Shown here: positions 1 through 6,362 of the stretch, in pieces
Layout of the letters: the number at the start of each line of letters is the position of its first letter
Numbering within the stretch: the first letter of the stretch is position 1
Assembly: GCA_019359015.1 (NCBI GenBank)
Contig: JAHHID010000075.1
Location: forward strand, 1 to 34,060
From: Spirirestis rafaelensis WJT71-NPBG6
GTDB taxonomy: Bacteria > Cyanobacteriota > Cyanobacteriia > Cyanobacteriales > Nostocaceae
DNA: 34,060 nucleotides
Direction of reading: 5' to 3'
The notes under the pieces: model-generated
The model's database searches: none
What the model saw: only the letters and a program-made list of their open reading frames with translations
What the model was told of the DNA's origin: nothing
Made by a program: the position numbers and the translations under genes

Positions 1-161
1 TGCTCCGAAGTTAGATTACTTGGGTAGGATGGATTCATAGCTCTCGTAACTCTGTCATACTTAAGTGTTTTTTCTAATGACAGGATACCGTTACTTGAGC
101 TTTCTTACTTTTCAGACATCCTCTAATGCTTCAGAAAATGATGGTTTAGCATACTGCCAAG

Positions 162-494
162 AAATAAATGCTACGCGGCATAACAAGCGATCCTCATCCC
201 CTACACCAAAACTGGACAAAATGGGACAGCCTTGTATTAAAGATCCGCAACACCCCACGACTAACCAAGAAGAAGGCTGTCCCCTAACAGTCTGACTTTT
301 TGAAGCCCTTGCGGGAGACGCTCTTGCGCGAACGATACCCACGAATAATTTCAATACCCGTAAGGCTATTTATTTTTATGGATCACTCTTAGCGATGGAA
401 ACTCAATAATTAGGATTGAAACGTTTCAATCCGGTATAGCGATCGCTAACTTAGTCATATGCGGATCGCTTGTTATGCCGCGTAGTATTTATTT
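162..494. repeat. 36-bp imperfect inverted repeat pair enclosing about 330 bp
   Basis: The segment at 162-197 and the segment at 459-494 are reverse complements over 36 bases with two mismatches; the shared core is CTACGCGGCATAACAAGCG. Between them lie an 11-bp inverted repeat (GGGACAGCCTT at 223-233, AAGGCTGTCCC at 273-283) and a perfect 20-bp palindrome at 413-432. No open frame inside resembles a protein I know. This could be a MITE or the two ends of an element that lost its transposase. I could not see a clear target duplication. Confidence 0.45.
413..432. repeat. Perfect 20-bp palindrome
   Basis: GGATTGAAACGTTTCAATCC is a perfect palindrome with no loop, in a gene-free stretch. It could be an operator for a dimeric regulator or part of an element end. 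The half GATTGAAAC resembles the end of many cyanobacterial CRISPR repeats, but there is no array here. Confidence 0.5.
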
Positions 495-495
495 G

Positions 496-903
496 GCGGG
501 TTTTCACAATTTTATTTTGACCGCGCTGGTGATGGACGGTGCTAGCCAGTGGTTGGTCATTAACCCAATCAATTACAACCTGATTATCTTGAAAGGATGT
601 TCCAATGGTTCCATTGTGATGTACGCTAATCGCTTTATAGCCAAGCCAAGCACATATTTCTCCTTTAGGAGTCCGATCGCGTTTGTTTCCACCATCAACG
701 CTTAATTCTTCAACTGTATGTTCTTGTCTTGGCAATTCAAAATTCTGACGATGCACTAATCTCTGTTGACTGCTATGAGAAACCTGTACGCCTGTAAAAT
801 ATTTGATGTCTGATGCCGCATCTTCATAGACGTATCTTCGTACAATATTTTAGCGATCGCCTGAATATGTTCACAGAATGGCTTGCTTTTGTTCTGGGGT
901 CAT
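496..903 (-). pseudogene. ISKra4-family transposase remnant
   Basis: Reading the minus strand from an ATG at 903, the sequence gives MTPEQKQAIL, then in another frame a helix like EHIQAIAKILYEDTS, then in a third frame IKYFTGVQVSHSSQQRLVHR, followed by VEELSVDGG and RTPKGEICAW. These match, from memory of the family, the N-terminal and first-catalytic-Asp (VEELSVDGG) parts of ISKra4 transposases. The usual continuation FQDNQxxIDWVN is present near 560-600. Similarity stops around 535, where the 36-bp repeat region begins. At least two frameshifts and the missing C-terminal half make this a dead fragment. Confidence 0.7.
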
Positions 904-1064
904 CGGTAGTTAAATACACTCGTCTTACTTAGACTGACTGATTTTCACCTTCTTTGCAAAAAACTGGGATGCTCCCCCTATAACCGCAAACAAGGCATTT
1001 TTGAAACCACATTCTATGCAAATAAGAGCGGTCTCAAAACCACAAAAATAGCGGCTACTGCTCT
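904..1064. other. Short gap with no recognisable gene
   Basis: I see no credible coding sequence or structured element between the transposase remnant and the transporter gene. Confidence 0.4.
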
Positions 1065-2315
1065 CTAAACTTGGGCGACAGTAGAACTAGAAAAGCTACG
1101 TTTGAGCAGGAATACAGCTAAGACGATGCCCAAAATAGCCAATACTGTAGTCGGATAGAAGAAGACAGTGTAACTACCGAATATGTCTCTAATTCTTCCA
1201 GCCAGCAAAGTTCCACCTAAAGCACCAGCACCATAAGCAGTGAAGACAATGCCATAGTTTTTGGCGTAGTCTGCTGATGAAAATAGGATTAAGGTAGTGG
1301 TAGGAGCGATCGCTAGCCATCCCCCAAAGGAAAAGTAAAATAGGGAAAATGCAACTAAATAGGTAGCTACCGCACCTTGACCTGCTTTCAGCATCATTAA
1401 AGAAGCAATTAATACCAATGTAAAAGACACAATTGCCCCCAACTTAGGACTAAAGCGGTCAGTAAACCAACCAAAAAACAAACGTCCCAAAGCATTAAAT
1501 ACGGCAAATAAGGAGACTGTACTAGCTGCTGTTGCCGCATCTAGTTTAATAATTTCTTGGGCTAATGGGCTGGAAATACCAATTGCTGCTAGTCCAGAGA
1601 AGGTGCCGATGGTGTAGCATAGCCACAAGCCGTAAAATCCTTGAGTTTGTACCATTGCACCTTGATTGTGGTTAGATACATCGCCTGAGTTTGTGGTAGT
1701 TGGATTCCATCCTGCGGGTTTCCAGTCTTGTGGCGGTGTCTTTAATACAGTGGCGATCGCTAAAATAATCGCTGTAAAAGCTACGCCTAAAATGACAAAA
1801 GTCTGCCGCACTCCATAACTATCAATCAGAGATTTGGCTAATGGTGCAGTAATTAACGGCGACAAACCAAAACCAATGACAGTTAAGCCGACAGCAACAC
1901 CTTTTTTATCAGGAAACCATTTAGCAACAACCGCTAAAGGGACTCCGTAAGCTATACCCACACCTACACCTGCAATCACCCCGTAAGTAAAAGTCAGCAA
2001 TTGTAAGTTGCCATTGATACTTGACAGGATATAACCTAGTCCCACAATCACACCACCAACTGCTGTCACCACACGAGAACCAAAGCGGTTGATGTAAAAA
2101 CCAGTAATTGGCATCAATATCGCAAATAGCACTAGCAAAACCGTAAATGGCAATAAACTTTCTATGGCATTAATGCTCAGTAATTTTTCTAGAGGTTTTC
2201 TGAAAATACTCCAGGAATAGACAGTTCCCAGGCAGAGTAAAACGGTTGCACCAAGGGGAATAAGCAACCATCTGCCCTTTTCTGCTGGCATACCAAAAAG
2301 CTGCATATTTTGCAT
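1065..2315 (-). CDS. MFS transporter, oxalate/formate antiporter-like
   Basis: This 416-residue protein has about 12 hydrophobic segments and no signal peptide, as expected for a major facilitator of the inner membrane. The N-terminal half contains WLLIPLGATVLLCLGTVYSW and a loop NRFGSRVV, the motif-A-like stretch between TM2 and TM3. GVGVGIAYGVPLAVVAKWFPDKKG is the signature stretch of the oxalate:formate antiporter (OFA) group, which exchanges small monocarboxylates or dicarboxylates. The second half repeats the topology with a NALGRLFFGWFTDRFSPK motif. The length fits the family (about 400-430). The start ATG at 2315 lies just before a hydrophilic MQNMQLFGMPAEKGR lead; MQLFGMP at 2306 is an alternative. 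It is a lone gene with no operon partner. The substrate cannot be read from sequence. It looks like cargo or host DNA outside the plasmid-maintenance region. Confidence 0.88.
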   Translation of the reverse strand: MQNMQLFGMPAEKGRWLLIPLGATVLLCLGTVYSWSIFRKPLEKLLSINAIESLLPFTVLLVLFAILMPITGFYINRFGSRVVTAVGGVIVGLGYILSSINGNLQLLTFTYGVIAGVGVGIAYGVPLAVVAKWFPDKKGVAVGLTVIGFGLSPLITAPLAKSLIDSYGVRQTFVILGVAFTAIILAIATVLKTPPQDWKPAGWNPTTTNSGDVSNHNQGAMVQTQGFYGLWLCYTIGTFSGLAAIGISSPLAQEIIKLDAATAASTVSLFAVFNALGRLFFGWFTDRFSPKLGAIVSFTLVLIASLMMLKAGQGAVATYLVAFSLFYFSFGGWLAIAPTTTLILFSSADYAKNYGIVFTAYGAGALGGTLLAGRIRDIFGSYTVFFYPTTVLAILGIVLAVFLLKRSFSSSTVAQV

Positions 2316-2587
2316 CTACTTTATTGGATTATTTTTCCCTTAGTATCTCACCTTTTTGGTTTTACAGATGTATTCTTACATCTTGCACCTGGAAATATGG
2401 ATGTCAAAACCACAACTACGTGTAAGAGGAAAAATCTCAGAGAACTTTTAAACCTCAGACAGCAATTGGGTTTGGAGCTTTATTTTCTAACCATGAGGTG
2501 CATTTACAACACAAGGAGATGGAAACTGGGGACAACTACCATACTGTATTCAAGCCTTAGATTTTAGTATTTACCGATATATGAGAG

Positions 2588-2650
2588 CCACAGGCCGCGT
2601 TAATCCCTCGAAACCGTTTCTGTGTCAGGCATAGGATTTACGTCAACAAA
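2588..2650 (+). repeat. Left copy of perfect 63-bp inverted repeat (integrase 3' end)
   Basis: These 63 bases occur again, exactly, as the reverse complement at 24461-24523. The repeat covers the last 17 codons of the tyrosine recombinase gene (protein end ...DVNPMPDTETVSRD) plus 12 bases after its stop. Beyond both edges identity is lost at once. Recombinase genes often lie beside their attachment site, so this is a candidate att-type sequence or the scar of a duplicative rearrangement. Confidence 0.85.
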
Positions 2651-3265
2651 ATCTATTTTCCTGACGTAACCATCACCTATATGTCCCAACATCGATAATG
2701 ATGACACCGCGCCCTTTATTTGTTCCGGTCTAACTTCCAAGTATTTCTGTAATTCCTCTAAGTTCCTATGACCTGAAATTTCCTGGATAATTCTCAATGG
2801 AATACCAGCGTTACTCATTTGAGTTAAAGCGGTTCGTCTAAAACTATGAGTGCTAACGCCTTCAAAATCAATCATCTCGCAAGTTTCACGCAATATTCGA
2901 CTTGCTGATTCAGAATTAATATGTCCCCTACCATGCCTACCTGGAAATAAAAAACCATCACGGCTATTAGGCTGATACTTCACTAATAGACTCCTTAGTT
3001 CCTCTATTACTGGTACTGCCCTAGCTGACAGTTTACCCTTAGTATTGTGTCTGCGAAAGATAATCTCATCTCTAACACGCATCTTTTTATCGTAGACATC
3101 GGGAGTATTTAAAGTACATGCTTCATTTATGCGACAAGCTGTGTACAGGCAAACACCGAACAAAGCGCGGTCACGATCTGACTGGAATCCTTCATTAAAA
3201 AGCTGCTGTATCTCTGAGGAGGTGAGGATTTTAGCGCGTCCGTGCCTGTTGATTTTCATTGCCAA
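2600..3265 (-). CDS. Tyrosine recombinase/integrase, catalytic-domain only
   Basis: At 221 residues this is a short phage-integrase-family protein that keeps the catalytic domain but lacks a full SAM-like core-binding domain. The six active-site positions are readable in order: Arg in CRINEA, Lys in TKGK, His and Arg in HSFRR, His in SGHR, and Tyr in LQKYLEV. It should cleave and rejoin DNA through a 3'-phosphotyrosine. An XerC/D-like role (plasmid dimer resolution) or an integrase role are both possible. The gene's last 51 bases are part of a 63-bp repeat found inverted at 24461-24523, which suggests its own recombination site. The start ATG at 3265 is followed by a basic segment (MAMKINRHGR); ATG at 3259 is equally possible. 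It is divergent from the EF-hand pseudogene, with 11-bp AT-rich repeats between them. Confidence 0.88.
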   Translation of the reverse strand: MAMKINRHGRAKILTSSEIQQLFNEGFQSDRDRALFGVCLYTACRINEACTLNTPDVYDKKMRVRDEIIFRRHNTKGKLSARAVPVIEELRSLLVKYQPNSRDGFLFPGRHGRGHINSESASRILRETCEMIDFEGVSTHSFRRTALTQMSNAGIPLRIIQEISGHRNLEELQKYLEVRPEQIKGAVSSLSMLGHIGDGYVRKIDFVDVNPMPDTETVSRD

Positions 3266-3353
3266 AACTGTAAACCTAGAATACAGCCTACATCTGATAA
3301 TAGCCCCAGCGATACCCGTTTTTACCTCTAAGGATATAAGTTTATTTAATTTT

Positions 3354-3386
3354 GAGATATTAATGAGATATTAATGAAATATTAAA
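3354..3386. repeat. Three 11-bp AT-rich tandem repeats
   Basis: GAGATATTAAT is repeated exactly at 3354-3364 and 3365-3375, then as GAAATATTAAA at 3376-3386. The repeats lie between the divergent recombinase gene and the EF-hand pseudogene. The related upstream region at about 19255-19300 has only one unit, so the array expanded in this copy. Spacing of about one helical turn fits protein binding (operator or recombinase arm site), but replication slippage in AT-rich DNA explains it as well. Confidence 0.5.
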
Positions 3387-3413
3387 TTGAAAAATTAATT
3401 CAGGTAGAAACTT

Positions 3414-3648
3414 ATGGCAACCGAGCAAGAGCTTCGATCTCTTTTTGATCAATTAGATGGCGATCAAGACGGCAAAGTCTCCATTAATGAGATTTTTTTA
3501 AGTCCTGGCTTAAGTGCAATCATCTCATTAGAAACAAATACCAGTACTCCCGCCTGAGTTACTAGCACAGAGTAATTTAGACAAAAACGATAGTATTACC
3601 TATGAAGAGTTAAAGGAAGTAGTTAAGAAAGCAGGTAATTTAACCTAG
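3414..3648 (+). pseudogene. EF-hand protein gene, frameshifted copy
   Basis: The frame starts MATEQELRSLFDQLDGDQDG and contains a canonical EF-hand loop DGDQDGKVSINE. It is nearly identical to the intact 77-residue gene at 19254-19021. After 47 codons the frame meets TGA at 3555, because one extra C in the run near 3549-3553 shifts the reading frame. Removing one base restores PELLAQSNLDKNDSITYEEL and the natural stop at 3646-3648. A hairpin terminator follows. It is therefore a recently broken duplicate, unless the extra base is a sequencing error. Confidence 0.8.
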
Positions 3649-3681
3649 CAGTTAAAAAACAAGGGTATCAATAGTACTCTA

Positions 3682-3711
3682 CTGGGAAGTTTGACCGCCT
3701 CCCAGGTTTTT
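3682..3711 (+). terminator. Intrinsic terminator after the EF-hand pseudogene
   Basis: CTGGGA at 3682-3687 pairs with TCCCAG at 3700-3705, and GTTTTT follows. The loop, read on the minus strand, is GGCGGTCAAACT. It resembles the conserved loop of hairpins at 4826-4861, 18841-18872 and 19341-19370. Confidence 0.75.
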
Positions 3712-3759
3712 GATTTATCTCTGAATGCTTTAAAAATACTTCCGCCGCCTAAAACTTGA

Positions 3760-4194
3760 TTAATAGGGTGAAGAAACCTCAGCATAACTAGAACATACTT
3801 TCTTCAGTAAGTTTATTGATGCAGGGCTATCTGCTTTGATGTATTGATAGCTAGAATCGTCCTGATTTACTAAAAACCACCCAGGTTGAGAAGAAACTTG
3901 CTTTTCAATTTCAGTCAAACGAGTTGCTCTAGTATCCTTCTTTATTTGTCCATTTCTACACCATTGTGTTTTAGCTTGTATAGGGTAGTTAGTCGCAGGT
4001 TGAATACTGTTTTTTGGTATATAAAAGTACGAAAATGAGCGAACGTAAGCATCGTGTAAAAAAGCTGAGTAGAAAGACAATCTGCCGCCATTGTTCGTCA
4101 ACCCAGGTACAATTTCAGCGTTAATTGACAGAGGTAAGCTAGCTACTGAAAAAACACTGACGGCTAAACTAAAACGAAATAATTTTTTTAACAT
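3760..4194 (-). CDS. Secreted protein of unknown function
   Basis: This 144-residue protein begins with a clear Sec signal peptide: a basic start MLKKLFRF, a hydrophobic core SLAVSVFSVASLPL, and a likely signal peptidase I site at INA/EI (about residue 26). The mature part is polar, with two cysteines (in QWCRN and KVCSS) that could form a disulphide, and aromatic-rich stretches such as SFSYFYIP. I do not recognise a domain. It is probably periplasmic or exported. It stands alone between the T5orf172 gene and the EF-hand pseudogene, and a 6-bp inverted repeat with a 4-nt loop lies 43 bases upstream of its start. The ATG at 4194 is the only start that gives the complete signal peptide. Confidence 0.7.
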   Translation of the reverse strand: MLKKLFRFSLAVSVFSVASLPLSINAEIVPGLTNNGGRLSFYSAFLHDAYVRSFSYFYIPKNSIQPATNYPIQAKTQWCRNGQIKKDTRATRLTEIEKQVSSQPGWFLVNQDDSSYQYIKADSPASINLLKKVCSSYAEVSSPY

Positions 4195-4236
4195 CGATAG
4201 TATTTTATATAAGCGGTTAAATTTAAACTATCGCGT

Positions 4237-4252
4237 ACATACAAAAGTATGT
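4237..4252. promoter_or_regulatory. Operator-like inverted repeat upstream of the secreted protein gene
   Basis: ACATAC-AAAA-GTATGT is a perfect 6-bp dyad with a 4-base spacer, about 43 bases upstream of the start at 4194. The position fits a repressor or activator site, but the regulator is unknown. Confidence 0.35.
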
Positions 4253-4311
4253 GTGGCTTTATACTAAAAACACAAAAGCTTTTAAATCGGCTTATTTACC
4301 AATATCAAAAG

Positions 4312-4791
4312 TTATCTCTGTTTGACGGATTTTTCGATTTTTACCTTATTTGTAGGTTCTGGCTGAAAACTTTGCCCAATCAGCATTCCCACACCTAACA
4401 GCGCTATCAGTCCACCTGCAATAGCTTTCGTTGATATCACTGGACGGTGCGATCGCTCGTACCTATTCATCAAATAAATGCACTGTTGCACCTGTAAAGG
4501 ATTGAGGTTGAACCACTCGCGAGACTTGGCAAGCTTGACATTTGAATTTTTAAAAACGCTGTGTAACTCAGCTTCAACATCCGCCATTCGCTCTACATAA
4601 ACTGTGTAGACAATTTCAATATCACAGCAAGGTTGTGCGCTTAATAGTTGATCGAGTCTGTTTTCTGGCGATCGGGATAAACCTATTTTGTACCTTCCGA
4701 TCAGCACACCTGGGATTATTCCCCCGTAGCCGATCGCTCTCATTAAGTAGATTTTTCCCGGTACATTATCATCGCGTTGCTGGTAAGACAT
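4312..4791 (-). CDS. T5orf172/GIY-YIG-like protein with C-terminal membrane segment
   Basis: The 159-residue protein starts MSYQQRDDNVPGKIYLM and has GRYKIGLSRSPENRL, then AELHSVF and SREWFNL. This is the pattern of the T5orf172 (MUG113) branch of the GIY-YIG nuclease superfamily: the YKIG strand, the conserved Arg, the Glu-x-x-Leu-His helix and the EWF strand. After residue 122 a hydrophobic segment AIAGGLIALLGVGMLIGQSF predicts a membrane anchor, which is unusual for a nuclease. It lies 72 bases after the ParM-like gene on the same strand. A hairpin with a conserved loop occupies that gap. Two more copies exist on the plus strand (18915 fragment, 19408 truncated), each preceded by the same hairpin. 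A DNA-cleaving role is known for GIY-YIG relatives but is not proven for this subgroup. Confidence 0.75.
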   Translation of the reverse strand: MSYQQRDDNVPGKIYLMRAIGYGGIIPGVLIGRYKIGLSRSPENRLDQLLSAQPCCDIEIVYTVYVERMADVEAELHSVFKNSNVKLAKSREWFNLNPLQVQQCIYLMNRYERSHRPVISTKAIAGGLIALLGVGMLIGQSFQPEPTNKVKIEKSVKQR

Positions 4792-4825
4792 AATAAGTTA
4801 ATCACTTTTTAAATTTTTGTAATAG

Positions 4826-4861
4826 AGCCTAGGAGAGTTACATCGCTTCCCTAGGCTTTTT
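4826..4861. promoter_or_regulatory. Conserved hairpin between ParM-like and T5orf172 genes (copy A)
   Basis: AGCCTAGG at 4826-4833 pairs with CCTAGGCT at 4850-4857. On the minus strand the loop reads AAGCGATGTAACTCT. The hairpin begins just after the ParM-like stop and ends 34 nt before the T5orf172 start. On the plus strand it is followed by TTTTT, so it could also end transcription from the opposite direction. The same loop core, GCGRTGTAACT, occurs at 18841-18872 and 19341-19370 in the same relative place. Confidence 0.65.
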
Positions 4862-4863
4862 AT

Positions 4864-6003
4864 TTATTCAGAATCTACTTGCTTATCGAGCCACCTCAAT
4901 CCAGTCATGTTAATTTTTTCTGGATTGGCAATAACCGCGATTTTGCCATTAGGGATATTAATTAGTAATCGCGCTAAAATCCATTGACTGATTACCTTTG
5001 AGGCGAAACCACCACCAGTGCAATAAACTGGATAACCGCTTCTTAACTCTTGAGATACACAGTCCAGTAAGTCTCTAATGGGGGTGAATAGTGACCAATT
5101 AGTAAGGGCATCTCTAACCTCTTTATCCACATTAATATCAGCGCCCTCATTTCTTAGCGGTACATACCAGTCAAAATCCTCATTCACTGTTGAAAGCTTC
5201 AGAGCGTATTCAACCTTGCTGGATTCAAAAGCGAAACATCCTTTATCGTTCCGGGATAACGCGATACTCATATCATCAATAATTCCCTTAACTCCACCAC
5301 CGCTAACAGGACGCTGTGTGATGAATACTTCATCCTTTGATACTTCACATCGGGAATAGGTGAGCGTTCCACCTCCTAAGTCTAGTAACCCAAATTCGGT
5401 AATTTTTTCCGTGTGATAAACCTCTAGTGCTGCGCCAAAAGCCTCATCTTTGAATTCAATAGTTCCGATAGTTACGATGAAATCTTCATCATCCCAAACG
5501 AAAGCAGAGATTGACTTTAGCGTCTTTTCCATGTCCTTTCGCTTCAAACTCGATAAGGTGAGAATTCGCAAGTTTAGTTTCAAGTTAGTAGGTTCAGATT
5601 TGCGTCTCTTCTTAGCTACAGCTTCTTTTAAATGTCCCCTGTAGTGTGTGATTGCTCCAAGAATCCAAATTTGTAACATGGTCAATTTCTTGTTGTCAAC
5701 AGCACGTTCTAATTCACCGTTAACTCTCCGGACTGATTCGCCAACAACATAATTCTTTTTGCCCAATAAAAAGCAACCACGGTCTTTTAGGGGTACGTCA
5801 TCTGAGATGATTTTGAACTCTGAAGGAAAGGTAATAAACTCACCATTCAACCTTGCCTTGATGTTTTTAGCGCCTGCGTCGATGTCTAAATTGAATACTA
5901 CCGCTTTGTTATTGTGGGTCTTTTTGGCTTTTACTATTTTTGAAGGCTCAATAGTTGTGATAGTTGCGTGTTGACCGTTTGCAGATTCATTTACAGTTGT
6001 CAT
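4864..6003 (-). CDS. ParM/StbA-like actin-fold plasmid segregation ATPase
   Basis: The 379-residue protein has the three nucleotide-binding motifs of actin-like ATPases. Phosphate-1 is NLDIDAGAKNIKARLNG near residue 40. Phosphate-2 is LLDLGGGTLTYS near residue 207. The adenosine motif is YCTGGGFASKVISQW near residue 329. ParM-type proteins polymerise into filaments that push plasmid copies apart through a DNA-bound ParR adaptor on the parC centromere. Three TGACGG iterons spaced 11 bp lie 38-65 bases upstream of the start, just as parC lies upstream of parM. No ParR is adjacent; the RHH protein at 9952-9644 is a candidate. A 5'-truncated homologue lies at 18083-18835. The first ~25 residues are polar and may be disordered. 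Confidence 0.8.
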   Translation of the reverse strand: MTTVNESANGQHATITTIEPSKIVKAKKTHNNKAVVFNLDIDAGAKNIKARLNGEFITFPSEFKIISDDVPLKDRGCFLLGKKNYVVGESVRRVNGELERAVDNKKLTMLQIWILGAITHYRGHLKEAVAKKRRKSEPTNLKLNLRILTLSSLKRKDMEKTLKSISAFVWDDEDFIVTIGTIEFKDEAFGAALEVYHTEKITEFGLLDLGGGTLTYSRCEVSKDEVFITQRPVSGGGVKGIIDDMSIALSRNDKGCFAFESSKVEYALKLSTVNEDFDWYVPLRNEGADINVDKEVRDALTNWSLFTPIRDLLDCVSQELRSGYPVYCTGGGFASKVISQWILARLLINIPNGKIAVIANPEKINMTGLRWLDKQVDSE

Positions 6004-6040
6004 TGTTTTTATTCTTGATTACGTAGTTTAAGTGATACAT

Positions 6041-6070
6041 TGACGGACTAGTGACGGACGACTGACGGGT
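6041..6070. repeat. Three 11-bp-phased iterons, candidate parC-like centromere
   Basis: TGACGGAC occurs at 6041-6048 and 6052-6059, and TGACGGGT at 6063-6070, each unit offset by exactly 11 bases. This places the same face of the repeat on the same side of the helix. It lies directly upstream of the ParM-like gene (start 6003), the position of parC and the par promoter in ParMRC systems. Confidence 0.6.
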
Positions 6071-6224
6071 TTTTGAGCTTGTTGGGAAAGCTAACCTTCT
6101 ATTGCGACTGAACTATTAGGAGAAAAATAAGCAGTTGCTGTTAGTGAATCAAGGCTTTAAAACAAAGTTGTCAAAAATAAAGTGGAATTCAACTAACATT
6201 AATTGGAAAAACCGCTTACCCCTA

Positions 6225-6360
6225 TTATGTGAAACCCAATTGGGAACCCAACAAAAAACCAAGACGTAATTACAAGGGTTTCAGGCTGTGATTTGGGAAG
6301 AGTTGGGGAGAGTTGGGAGCGTCCCAAGACCATTCCAAACTCGTCCAAACTGCTACAAAT
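6225..6360. repeat. Phased short repeats downstream of the 775-aa ATPase gene
   Basis: This gene-free stretch contains CCCAATTGGG near 6235, AGTTGGG at 6301 and 6311 (10-bp offset), and TCCAAACT at 6334 and 6344 (10-bp offset, roughly the inverse of the AGTTGGG units). The set forms an imperfect dyad of phased sites just after the stop of the upstream gene. It could be a second protein-binding cluster of the centromere region or a transcription end signal. I see no gene here. Confidence 0.35.
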
Positions 6361-6362
6361 CC

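Noticed and set aside
1-40. TGCTCCGAAG...TTAGATTACTT resembling the end of the IS5-family transposase gene (21400-21420)
   Set aside because: Too short and imperfect, at the very edge of the window; at best a trace.
65-354. Open frames of 76 and 80 codons on both strands
   Set aside because: They run through inverted-repeat sequence, lack family likeness and have no ribosome site.
413-432. GATTGAAAC string like the end of a cyanobacterial CRISPR repeat
   Set aside because: Only one copy, inside a palindrome, with no spacers or second repeat nearby.
2310-2567. 85-codon plus-strand open frame after the MFS gene
   Set aside because: It starts inside the MFS start region and has no recognisable domain or ribosome binding site; probably chance.
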